From Nectonema munidae (lineage: Eukaryota; Nematomorpha; Nectonematoida; Nectonematidae), in contig JAUIRK010000101.1 of the NCBI GenBank assembly GCA_030549495.1, forward strand, positions 992,001 through 1,056,000: a stretch of 64,000 bases of DNA, read 5' to 3'. Made by a program: the position numbers and the translations under genes. The notes under the pieces were generated by a model. It was given only the letters and a program-made list of their open reading frames with translations, was not told where the DNA came from and searched no databases. Positions 10,921 through 21,035 of this stretch are shown here, piece by piece (the first letter of the stretch is position 1; the number at the start of each line of letters is the position of its first letter).

Positions 10921-13900
10921 ATTATGCACATGATTAAAAAATAAAATTTACATAATCTATGTATAATTTGCTTTTATTCTGAAAAACATTAAGTTATATA
11001 AAGTAGTTTAGCGTAAAGCAAATGTTACTAAAGTATCGATCGCAATGCGGCTGCAGTCTAAAGAGGCATAAAAGGAGCTGAATTTTTGCAAAAGATTTTT
11101 TTTTGAAAATAGAAACAATCCCTGAAAAGTTTCTTTTTGAAACTCTTATTTTTTTAGTTTTTCCCTGCGCCCATACTAGCCGATCCTGTCATAGTTTCTC
11201 GCTTCACTTGAAGCATAGGATCTTTGATAGTGTGTATTTTTTATATGGTTTGATGAGTTGCAAATGGTGTTATATGGTGTGGTGGTGAGTTATTTGTTTA
11301 ATAACTTATGTTTCAACTTTATCATCTTCGTACATTTGTATATTGTTTGATTATACTTATAAAACTTTCTCAAAATGGTCAAACACGAAACTTATTTAAA
11401 TTGACTGATTCAGCATGTCTCAAGATATTGTAGAGTGAATGGTATAAACAAACTGTCTTTGTTCTTCAAATAAAATGATGCGCATCTAAATTTTCCTCTA
11501 CAGTGTCCTTGTTTTGTATTTAATTTATTTCATTAAAAAAATCACCTCATTGAATTCGGTATAAAATCCCGTTTTTAGTTCTATATCATTTTTAGTTATA
11601 TTTTTTTTTTTTGCAATTTTGTTTTTCCTAATTCTATTTGTTCTGTGACAAAATTAATTACATATATAGCTACGTATAACTGTTAAATAATGAAGTCCTT
11701 TTTTCAGTTGAAGTATTATATGTCAATTATTTTTTGACAGGTATGATTAATTTTTATAAAAAATAAACATTACTGTTGGATTCAGCCTACTTGAAAATGG
11801 GGTTAAAACACCTGATTTGCAAATTTCATTTAAGTTTGCAAGTATTTTCAATTTCGAAATCCGAAAACAATCTATAATTGGAATTGGCATTTTTGATTTG
11901 TTATAAAATGTGTGTATTTCATGTAAAATTTAAAGAATGTTCTCATAGTAAGATATTCTAATTCCATTTATACTAATCTTTAGTTAATATTTTAGTATGG
12001 AAATCGCTTGAAAAATATCAGCAATATATTTCAGCAAAACTGAAAATAATCTTTCAATTTTAAATTATAAACTGAGTTTTAATTGTTAAAAAATAAATCA
12101 TCAATTTTTTAAAATTATATTGAAAAATAGAATTTAAAATATAAATATAAATAAACAATTTATTTTCAAAATTTTTATTTTTTTGTAAAATTTATTTCGG
12201 CTTGCTAACAAAAGATATTCATTTGAGACAACAGAAATGGTAGCATAAAATTTGTTTTTAGCATTGAAGCATTAATATATTTTTTTTACGCAATAAAATA
12301 CCTAGATCTTATCATTTTCCTTTTTTAAACATCAAGTTATATAAGTAAGTTAAGTTTCGTTTGTTTATAATATGTATTTTTGGTGTAATTTAACGTTATT
12401 TTTTGCAGCAGGTTTTAGACAGACCCATCGGATAAACTAGGTGTGGTTATGGAGAAGACTTGTGTGTATTTAGATAATGTGGGACGTGTGTGTGTATGTG
12501 GATGGTGAGAAAGAGAGAGTTGTTAAATTTTGTTTGAGTGTGCAAGAGTTACTTCATATATTAGATTATTAAGGAGGGTAAGGTCTTCTAAATTCCTGCA
12601 TTTAGGGAGGAATTGGCTATGAACTCATTAAAGATGTTCGCTATTAATTTGGTTGAGGTATGGTTTGGAGCATCATCATGACGTGCACGTTTTGGATTAG
12701 AGATGTAAAAGAATGATGTGATATAAAGGTAAAATTTTTAACTCAAATTAATAAAGGTATAATTAATTTATAAAGGAAGCAAAAACAATAGGAAAGAAAA
12801 CAGGGATTATATATAGGAAATAGGATAAAATATCACTCATTAATTTCATATTTGAATATGGAATCGTTTTATCCTAATTTTTATGATGGTTGCCCTATCT
12901 TTATAAACTTTATCTTGCTAAAACGAGCTGCATTTTTGTCTTAATTTTTTAAGTAAGCTAACTTTTTTTTTATACATTTTAGGGTTTGAAGTAAAATTTA
13001 AAAGATATCAAATTTAGTACTTAAATGTATATTTTAAGTTTTGTTTCATATGGAACAGTGGAACATTCATATGGAGCTCCTACTATACTATAAGGCGTTA
13101 AAGTTATTAATTTTAGAAAATAAAATCCTTAGCCTAGTTATTATTGAACCCAACACTTGTGAAGTTGCTAAGTACTTGGCTAGGTCAAGCGCAATATTTT
13201 ATGGTTATAGTGATTTGCCCCTTGAATTCATTTTGGGTCACTCTTGACCCATAATAAAAACTAAAATAATTCATTGAAATAAAAAATGTTTTATTTCAAC
13301 ATAACATAGCGAAGAAAAAATGGACCAATTGAGCTTATAACAATAAAACATTTTAATTCTTACTTAAGCCACAGTTTCACGAAGCTACTTAAAAATTTTT
13401 CATTTTCCAAAATTGTGTTCAAAATAATTCATTAGATAAGAAATTAGTCAAATTTAATGCATAATCACATTAATTAACTTTTCAACATTACTGTTAAGAC
13501 GTCATTTGAAAAATTCATTGAGAATTCCAATGAAAATTTGACGTTTCATACCTGGTCATGAATGGCCCATTGTGTTAGTGCTATCCATTAAATAGATATT
13601 CACTAATCGCATTCCCTTCAATCTTTTTTCACTCACAATTTTTTCATTTCAGTGCGTAACGTGCACTCATTTTATATTTGTGTGATTACTACTATATTAT
13701 ATATTGTTATGTTTTTAATCACATGTGTCTGTTATTTATTAAATGCATCAAAAATTTGGCATTTTATATCTCTTTCACATTATATTATCTTTTGTTCCTT
13801 ACCCTAGTTTATATATTGGAAAAACTCTCTTAGCCTCAATTACTCTCCTGATGGATACCTCTTAAACTTTGATTTTTTTCAAAAACTTGCTTTCAAATAT

Positions 13901-13980
13901 TTTAATGCCCTATTTCCACTAAATTTTAATTTCCTTTAAAAATTTACGCCCCGTCACTAATGAATCTTAAGTTGAAGGTT
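10921..13980. other. Long AT-rich stretch, one repeat unit
   Basis: No gene recognised over 3 kb. A single copy of the ~150-bp repeat unit of 24130-24510 occurs at about 11715-11805 (ttttttgacaggtatgatta, then ggattcagcctacttgaaaa). A GT-rich patch lies at 12445-12545. The rest is AT-rich without long open frames. Confidence 0.55.
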
Positions 13981-14300
13981 TTTACGGTTAGGTAGTGCTC
14001 TAGCGACCCGATTCTACGTGGTTAGTAATCAAGCTATCACTAAACATTAAGTCTGTTTCCCTAATTGGGAGCGTTCGCGTTAGGATAGTATCGATCACTT
14101 AGCTGTATTTATATATTGTAACATAAATTCTTGTAAAATAATATATATATATAACAAGGTATAGCTATGCAGTAACAAGGGCCGGTAGGTGTTTAGTGGG
14201 ATGGAAAGTCCAGGTAGACCTGGACTAGCATTCCGGGCGGGCCACGATATCCGAAAGGATGGGTGCGAACGTCACAAACAACTTAACTTAACTTAAGTTG
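13960..14300. repeat. G+C-richer unclassified repeat-like block
   Basis: An island clearly less AT-rich than its flanks, with an 18-base near-perfect palindrome gtccaggtagacctggac at about 14209-14226, followed by ccgggcgggccacg and a simple tail of aactt repeats (14279-14300). The simple-repeat tail suggests the 3' end of a retroposon (SINE or LINE), but no protein or clear pol III box pair was found. Confidence 0.4.
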
Positions 14301-14324
14301 AATATAATCATGATACCATCAAAT

Positions 14325-14770
14325 CACGCTTAGGGTTCCAAACCGGTAATTTTTTATCGGTAAAAGTACTTTTTACTTTACCGCTACCGGACATCTTTTA
14401 CCGGTAATTAGAACACCTTTGCAGGTAATTTGCAAAACCACCGATTTTTATTTACCTGAACAAAGCGAAGATAATTATGTGCCTGAAAGCGGAAAACTTC
14501 TTTACCGGTATAATATGAATTAAAAAAAAATTTCAAACCAACAATTTATAATTTTTTTAGATTTTGTAATAAAAAATTATATAAAAAAATTTAAGAGAAT
14601 AATTTAAGACAAAGTTATGCCAAACTTCTCAATCTAATTCCAAAGGTTTTAATAGCTAATGAAAGTTATTTATAAATAAGTGTTTTTTGTATTATTTAAA
14701 TATACATAAACATTATTAAAACCAGCAAAAATATCTTCTGTCGGTGGATTTACCGGTAATGATATTTCCT
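14325..14770. repeat. ACCGGTAA-motif repeat (hAT-like MITE)
   Basis: Contains clustered taccggta/aaccggtaa motifs at about 14341, 14384, 14399, 14502 and 14750 in both orientations, with atcggtaaaag near the left edge. This pattern of repeated ACCGGTAA motifs in terminal regions is typical of a group of non-autonomous hAT-like elements. Exact ends and target duplication could not be fixed. Confidence 0.45.
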
Positions 14771-15343
14771 GTAATTATTTATCTAAATCTGATACTTCTC
14801 CTTTTATCCGATGCATTCTCACTATTTACCTCAACGCAAGCAACTGTTTCCATATACGTATTATATGGTGTCCAAGCCACAAAAGTCTACACGGTAATGA
14901 GTTTGCTGTTTCCTTTGCTAAACATGCGCACTAAACTACACCACTGCAGATTATCATGTTTCACTATCACCTGTCAAACAATTTCCTAGCAAAAGAGTTT
15001 GTAATAAATTATTGCTAGAAATTAAGCTTTCAAATAAATATAAAATTAATTGTATTAAAATACGGGAAAAAATCTCTAAATTAAAACTCCACTATTCTTC
15101 CTGAATTTTTAAGATGGTTAACAGGTAACTGCATATGCAACAAATTTTTATATCTTTTAAGAAAATCTACCGATTGACTTTGTCGGTTTGGCTGTGAAAA
15201 AATTGAAGATGCTAATCACTTAATTTCATAATGCAAGAAACTCAAGCAAAATGTATGAAAGGAGGCGGATTTATTATTAAATCACTTGGTGAAATTTTGA
15301 TAAAACCTGAGGTTATTAACCCATTAATGCCCGACCATGGATT

Positions 15344-15880
15344 TAGAGCATCGGTTCTTAACCCTGGGTCGCGACCCAAATTTGGGCACCCTGTCAATTT
15401 TTTTTGGGTCGCCAAGGGCCAATGAGAAAAATGGGAAGATAAAAAAATCTTGAAATAACAAAAATAAAACTTAATTATACGAGTAGAAATGAATACGGTC
15501 AGAAATCCATTTGATGTGAAAATTGAAGATCTACCTCAGGAAATTTCTGATATCTACCAATTAGAAGAGCGACTAATTGAAATAAAAATGACAAAGCTCT
15601 TGAATGTGATTTAAAAACAGAAACTTTGAGTGCTTTCTGGACATAGATTTATAAAGAAAAAGAAGTGGTGGGGTTTTTAAAGCACTTAATGTCCTTCTTC
15701 CTTTCCCAACAACGTATTTGTGTTAGACTGGTTTTTCAACTCTTATGGCTGTTAAAAATAAATATCGAAATCGTTTATCACCGGAGCACGACATGCGATG
15801 TCGTCTGTCAACAATAAAACAACGTTTTAAAGAGCTTTCAAGAAAACTTCAAACGCAACGAACCACTGATTTGGAGGAAA
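15344..15880 (+). mobile_element. hAT element remnant (ZBED5/SCAND3-like transposase C-terminus)
   Basis: Left end has the hAT-type sequence catcggttcttaaccctggg followed by the palindrome gggtcgcgaccc (15366-15377). Downstream, translation gives NPFDVKIEDLPQEISDIYQL, then in another frame VKNKYRNRLSPEHDMRCRLS (15748-15810). This is the C-terminal dimerisation region of ZBED5/SCAND3/FAM200-type hAT transposases (NPF...D, LP...TTYLCE.GFS, KYRNRL..EHD.R..LS). At least two frame breaks are present, including a stop in 15612-15614. The BED finger and catalytic core are missing, so this is an internally deleted, inactive copy. The right terminus is not recognised; the piggyBac fragment starts about 150 bp further on. 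Confidence 0.75.
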
Positions 15881-16023
15881 AAATTCATTGTTCTATTATA
15901 TTTTATTACTTAACTGCTGTGAATAATCAAATTGTATTTGGGGTTGCTTTATATTATTTTTCAATTTTCAGAGAAGGGTTGTACACATACGTGCCTAGGG
16001 AATTCTTAGTTGAACAAAAAACA

Positions 16024-16660
16024 TTAGCACAATTTAGAAGTATGGAAAAGCTTGAAAAGCCCATCATCAATACATAAAGCAACATCACAAGTTTTACATA
16101 TCGCTTTGGTTCTTCTTCCGCATGAAGATATAGCACATCTTACTTTATCTATGTGTCTTGGTCAGTGTTTTCTTCCGTGGAGCCTTACACATTCACCCAC
16201 TCTTACATTACCCTTTTTGATAGATTTTCTTGGGAAAAAGATAATGGAGGACTTTTTATCGCTCAGATATCACGAAGTAACGCTTCTTAAAAACCACAAC
16301 AAATCGTGGCTTTTATTATCATTCTACATCTTATACAACATAAAAGACGATGTCATGAGCGTAGACAGTAGACTGGTAAAATGTGGCCACCACCATTTTT
16401 TGATTTTATATAAATCATATAACATGCAATTCTGGGATCTAAAAGATCCACACCGCCCATATTCATATTATATTCTTTTATCAAATTTGGTTGCGCTATT
16501 TGAATGTTGTCTCTTGGATGAGCTCCAGCGCTTGACTTGACTTATTGGATGTATACCTTGAAATTTCGAAATCATAAGATGTCTGAATTATCTAGCCATC
16601 GTACCACATTGATTCTTGCAGATGCCATCCATCCCATTCAGATTTGGATTGTTTAGACAA
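16024..16660 (-). mobile_element. piggyBac transposase C-terminal half, copy 2
   Basis: Minus-strand translation gives VVRWLDNSDIL, QPNLIKEYNMNMGGVDLLD, IKSKKWWWPHFTSL, LLSTLMTSSFMLYKM, FFPRKSIKKGNVRVG and a Cys-rich end ISSCGRRTKAICKTCDVALC ... FHTSKLC. It is the same subfamily as copy 1 but retains about 80 residues more of the RNase-H-like core, including the N-M-G-G-V-D-L-D segment that carries a catalytic-region Asp. In-frame stops occur after LLYKM, within the following serine stretch and before PRHIDK, and one frameshift lies near 16520-16560. Inactive. Confidence 0.85.
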
Positions 16661-16842
16661 ATTTTGAATAAACAACGGTGTCGATTTTTTACTACATTAG
16701 TTTATATGTTGAATTATCTTTTTAAATGAGACCCTTTAGAATAGAGCTATTAAAAAATTATAGACCGCTACGCCGAAAATTATTAGAAAGTTTGTGAACA
16801 ACTCTTCAAGGTCAACACGGGAACAAAATTCATATATGATAG

Positions 16843-16980
16843 GTAGGTAGGTACCGTGGATGTGTTTTCATTGACTGATGTACCGCTTATGTCAAACTAT
16901 GAACAAATTGGTATCGATGAGGAATCGAACCCAGAGGCTTCCGTGCTGAGTCCATCATCTCAACCAATCTGCCATGCCAC
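16843..16980 (-). mobile_element. tRNA-derived SINE with perfect target-site duplication
   Basis: Read on the minus strand it begins with a tRNA-like head (gtggcatggcagattggttg, then a B box GGGTTCGATTCC at about 16917-16928) and ends in a ctacctac tail. It is flanked by a perfect 13-bp duplication, TCATATATGATAG, at 16830-16842 and 16981-16993, the mark of target-primed insertion. It differs from the SINE at 4573 and 49950. Confidence 0.85.
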
Positions 16981-16993
16981 TCATATATGATAG

Positions 16994-18040
16994 ATCACTA
17001 CTCATCAGATATAATTAAGTCTATCCCTCTTTATTCCATTTACCAGTTATTGAAACGGATGGTCATAGTCTAGCCAAGTGAAGGTTTTATACCATGACTA
17101 AAAATGATCTCTTGTAAATCTTTGGGAAGCTGAATTTTTGGTGAATCGATTTTATATTTGGTGTTCGAAGGTTAAACATGTCTTTGTCTTCTAAAGACCA
17201 TATGGAAAGGGTTGTATTTGAGGACTCATTGGTAATACAATCAGACCTCATTTATCCGAAAGCAGATTATTCGACCAGCCCACTATCCGATGCAATATTG
17301 ATTAGGAGCTAAAAGATATTTCTCAGCCCCTCATCTCACTAATTGTCAACAAGCCTAATGTGGGGGGGGGGCGCAAAACTGATTTTAATGGGGCCGGGAA
17401 AAGAAAGTGTATACATATATTTCAAAGGAGTTTCAGATGGGCAAAATAAATCCTAGGGGGCATAGCTCCCTTGTCCTCCCATGACATGAACATATCAAAT
17501 CATCCCTTGCAAAGTTTATCTAAAGCAACTATCTTTTCTTTTGAAATGCTGTGTAAACCAATTATTATTCAAAAATACCTATTTTATTATACTTTGTTCT
17601 AATCTAATGAGTTAAATATCCCTTTTCTAAAGTTTTGATTTTTAGTTCTACAAAGTTTATCCTTTAACTCTCTGAGGACCAGTATGACGCCGGTGTACCA
17701 TGAAGTGAAAATCGTCTGTTTAAGTATTTAAAATTCGATTGAAAAAGAAAGCAGAGGATTGGTCTTAAGAATTGTGGTCCTCAAAGGGCTACTTTTTTAA
17801 GCAGTGGCTGTTCTGAGGTCGCCAAGGGTGGGCCCAAGCACCCCTAATTTTTTGAATAGCCACCCTACTTTTCTAAAAACTTAATTTTTTGATTAGCTCT
17901 TTATAAATCTAGACACCCAAATAAAAAAACTTATATACTATTCAGTTTTTTATAGCTGCTTAAAAATCATTACCTTTTTTAACTCATTTTTAGTCTCTTT
18001 TATGTCCTCCCTTGAAATATTTTCTAAAGTCGCTACAATT
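16994..18040. other. Spacer, fragments only
   Basis: No gene. A G run with gcgc lies at about 17362. A block at about 17815-17885 (gttctgaggtcgccaagggt, then gcacccctaattttttg) looks like a degraded transposon edge. Nothing else is supported. Confidence 0.5.
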
Positions 18041-18048
18041 CCCTATAG

Positions 18049-19454
18049 CAGGGATGTCCAACTAAAACAAGCAGCGGGCCATTTAGAAAAGTTATTGGAC
18101 ACGGTCGGGCCGCACCTATTTAAAAAAATAACAATAATTTTTTTTATAAAATATTTATCAGAAACTTTTTTATCCTGATTACTGATTATCACAATTTTTA
18201 TGAAAATTAAACATAAAATGAGTAGTTAATTGAAAGAGTTATTTTTATTTATAAAAGCTGTCTCTCACTTTTACAAATAATTCAAATTCAAATTTTTCAA
18301 ATGAAAACATTGGGATTAATGTGTCAATAATACGCTATTTTATATTAAGTGAATTAATACTTGTAATCTATTTACAGTTCACTTGTATCATTGAGAGCTT
18401 CTTTGACATCTTTTGTCTTTTGCCAAAACGTCAATTTGTGGTTTGATTTTATTTGATGCAGCTATCCCGTAGAGATTTTAAGTTTTCATCGGTCAGTCTT
18501 GTGCGCAAATAATTTTTGTTAAGCTTCATCAGTGAAAAAAATTTCTCGCATTTATACGTACTCCCAAACATACAAACTATTTTTTTGACCAAATGAATCA
18601 GCTTTGGAAACTGGCTTCCATCAAGACTTGAGTAGAATTTGGGAATACCCAAAGTTTCAAACGTTTTCTTCAGCATGGTATTGCATTGAAGATCAACTAT
18701 TTCCATTTGAATATTTTCATTCAATTGATTAACGTGGAAATTGAAAGGATCTACAAATAACTCAAAATCAGATTTTAATGATTTGAGGTCATTGAATCTT
18801 CTATCGAATTCATTGAAAAGAACATCAATGTAATCAACACATTCTGATAAAGCCTCTTCATTTATTACAGATAGAGATTTTAAAAAAGGAAAATGTTCCA
18901 AATTTTTCATTTCTAGATCTTTTCTCCAAATTTTTAATTTTATCTTGAAAGCAGTTACATTATCATTCATTTCAACTATCATACTTGTTTCTCCCTGAAG
19001 TTTTAAATTCAAAATGTTCAAATATTTGCTAATATCAACCAAAAAAGCTAGACTAGTCAAGAAAAAAGTATCATCAAGCTCGGCAAGTGATCTATTCTTT
19101 GATTCTATGAAAACTTTTATTTCTTCTTTGAGTTTGAAAAAACGCTCTAAAACTACTCCGCTGCTTAGCCACTTTACTTCGCAATGATAAGGATTTCCCT
19201 ATACTCACTTTCTACTTCATCCAAAAACTTTTGAATTGTCGATGTTGGAGACTACTAGATCTCAATGTGTTAACAGTTTTGACAACTGTTTCAAATACAT
19301 TCAAATTTAAGCTCCAATGATATTTTAAAAATCATAATCCTATCTATATTTTGATAGAAACTTAAAGTTTTTATAACAAATTTGTTGAAATTTTTATAAA
19401 CTAATATCTATATAATTTAACATCAACCTTATCTCATTTTCTTGGACACCCCTG
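18049..19454 (-). mobile_element. hAT element (GTF2IRD2-like transposase), complete ends
   Basis: A 1406-bp element with terminal repeats CAGGGATGTCCAA (left) and, reverse-complemented from the right, CAGGGGTGTCCAA, flanked by a perfect 8-bp target duplication CCCTATAG at 18041-18048 and 19455-19462. The minus strand encodes the C-terminal part of a transposase: CEVKWLSSGVVLERFF, then after a break ISKYLNILNLKLQGE, DPFNFHV, MQMEIVDLQCN, MFGSTYKCEKFFSLMKLNKN and YLRTRLTDENLKSL (main frame 19060-18449). This follows the transposase-derived half of vertebrate GTF2IRD2. The BED finger and first half of the catalytic domain are gone, and a frame break separates 19060 from the CEVKW segment, so it is a non-autonomous deletion copy. 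Confidence 0.9.
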
Positions 19455-19634
19455 CCCTATAGCATTCTCAGTTTTCTGCAAGGAGTGTGGTTTTCATTTT
19501 GCAATTCATTTAATCATTTCGTTCACATCCAATGAAATCGAATAAAACGACTTGCCACTTCGTTACAAGCTTTACTGACACCGAGACAAGTCTGTGGAAA
19601 AGTTTTAAAACGATTTTAACTAATATCTAGTTGT

Positions 19635-19847
19635 TTATTTTTCGTTGAATTTGTTATTTTTAAGGGCGAATTCATAATTTCGAGTTTTGTTAAAGCGGGA
19701 GCTTGTAAAATGAGGTCTTTCTATATACGCCTTGCATTTTGCTTTACAATGAGCGTGTTTAAGATCGTTAATACGGTTGCTTTGAGTATTTAAATAAATA
19801 TGTATAGAAATTATAAAAAAAATTAAAAACAAATTCACTAATAACAT
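19635..19847 (-). CDS. Candidate small secreted protein / first exon, divergent to COA4
   Basis: A 70-codon frame starting about 70 bases from the COA4 start on the opposite strand. Residues 1-18 (MLLVNLFLIFFIISIHIY) are strongly hydrophobic like a signal peptide, followed by a polar part with HAHCKAKC. Its head-to-head position with COA4 would suit a shared promoter. It may be the first exon of a longer gene continuing left, or a chance frame; no polyadenylation signal or partner exon was identified. I do not recognise the family. Confidence 0.3.
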   Translation of the reverse strand: MLLVNLFLIFFIISIHIYLNTQSNRINDLKHAHCKAKCKAYIERPHFTSSRFNKTRNYEFALKNNKFNEK

Positions 19848-19917
19848 CCATCTTCGCCCATTTGTCTATAGGCTTCTATTTTAACTGTTCTTTGTTTATA
19901 TTTTAGAATCTAAATGA

Positions 19918-20124
19918 ATGACGTATGAAAATCAAGATAACAATGAACCCAAAAATCAAGATAATGAAGATCCATACATGAAGATGATTAACAAAACCGG
20001 TTGTGCCAAAATACACTTTGACTTACAAGACTGCTATTTCAAAAACAGAGACTGGCGAGATTGCCAAGACATTCTAAAAGAATTTAGAAGTTGCATGTCA
20101 TCGAATTCCAAAAACTCACAATAA
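19918..20124 (+). CDS. COA4: Cytochrome c oxidase assembly factor 4 (twin CX9C)
   Basis: A 68-residue protein with two CX9C motifs, CAKIHFDLQDC and CQDILKEFRSC, in the middle and C-terminal thirds, preceded by an acidic Asn/Gln-rich N-terminus. TGCAKIH.DLQDCY..N.DWR.CQ is the pattern of COA4 (CHCHD8). Proteins of this family are imported into the mitochondrial intermembrane space, oxidised by MIA40/CHCHD4 and needed for complex IV assembly; localisation here is by family. The ATG at 19918 is taken because an in-frame TGA lies immediately upstream (19915-19917). A second ATG at 19914 opens a five-codon overlapping reading frame (MNDV, stop at 19926-19928). A tttatattttag acceptor-like sequence precedes the start, so a 5' non-coding exon may exist. 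Confidence 0.85.
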   Translation: MTYENQDNNEPKNQDNEDPYMKMINKTGCAKIHFDLQDCYFKNRDWRDCQDILKEFRSCMSSNSKNSQ

Positions 20125-20135
20125 TCACAGCAGGC

Positions 20136-20798
20136 ATGATAGATGAAAAAATAATTAGTGCCCTGAAAAAGAAAATTATTCATGACAAGGAGAAAGAGAG
20201 GGAGGAAATATCCTTGAAGTTTGAAAAAATGCGTAAAGAAGTTGAAAGTAGAACGAAAAAGGAAATCGAAAGTTTACAAGCACAGCTTTCTGATTGCGAT
20301 GCCCAACGCCAAAAGCAAACACATAATCTCCTACTTTTGTCCACGCAGAAGCGCGCTAACAAGGAGCTCCTAAATTCATATTTATCTGCAATCACTTCTG
20401 CAACTTCTTCCTCGTATAACAACATTGCACAAGACTTGAGCAAGGAAAGCAACAATACCGGCTTTTCATCTTATCCAGCCTTCTCTTCCTTCAACGTTGA
20501 TACGATGTACGGTAGTATGAATGATAGAAGTTTTTCTTCCATCTCTTCTGGTTCTAGCAGAAAGAAACGATCACAAACAGACGTCGCATCAAACGAAAAA
20601 AAGATAAGAGAAAGATCTCAAACTTTAAATCCTGAAATTCCTATTGAGATGGACAAGTCAAAGTGCATCATGATTACACAACAGCAAGTGACACCGCCCC
20701 TCATGACACCATCTACCTGTCAAGCTGAGAGAGAAGTGTCCTCCATTTTCAATAATTTTAAATATAAATCGTATCCTTCTTTGCTTAAAAATAAATGA
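20136..20798 (+). CDS. Coiled-coil and Ser-rich protein of unknown function
   Basis: A 220-residue open frame without introns, starting MIDEKIISALKKK. Residues about 5-65 are Lys/Glu-rich with heptad-like spacing and should form a coiled coil; residues 80-150 are Ser-rich (SSISSGSSRKKRS); a basic patch and a TPPLMTPS motif follow. The start at 20136 is preferred because the frame upstream overlaps the end of COA4. Only 11 bases separate the two genes (20125-20135), and that gap plus the COA4 end contains cacag/cag sequences that could serve as a splice acceptor. AATAAA follows at 20838-20843. I do not recognise the family; a centrosomal or spindle role would be guesswork. Confidence 0.65.
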   Translation: MIDEKIISALKKKIIHDKEKEREEISLKFEKMRKEVESRTKKEIESLQAQLSDCDAQRQKQTHNLLLLSTQKRANKELLNSYLSAITSATSSSYNNIAQDLSKESNNTGFSSYPAFSSFNVDTMYGSMNDRSFSSISSGSSRKKRSQTDVASNEKKIRERSQTLNPEIPIEMDKSKCIMITQQQVTPPLMTPSTCQAEREVSSIFNNFKYKSYPSLLKNK

Positions 20799-20837
20799 AT
20801 AAATGCTTCAATGATTAACTAAGTTTTATTGACATTA

Positions 20838-20843
20838 AATAAA
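20838..20843 (+). terminator. Polyadenylation signal
   Basis: AATAAA 40 bases after the stop of the coiled-coil gene, the first canonical signal downstream. None is seen between COA4 and that gene. Confidence 0.6.
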
Positions 20844-21035
20844 TTTTATAAAATATATATCATATACTACAGGTTGTTGTAGTCAGATTCAATGAACAAT
20901 AAAAAATTATTATGTTGTGCTCAAAATGATAATAAGAGAAGATACGCAAGCATACTGTGTAAACAAATTTCATTATGTATCTACTTTTTATCACAATAAA
21001 AGTGGGGTTTTATGAAACAAACATAAATATCTAGT

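Noticed and set aside
16052-16540. 162-codon plus-strand open frame
   Set aside because: Antisense of the piggyBac copy 2 coding sequence; its Leu/His-rich product matches nothing.
20180-20455. Minus-strand frame inside the coiled-coil gene
   Set aside because: Complement of a Lys/Glu-rich coiled coil gives a Ser/Phe/Leu-rich artefact.
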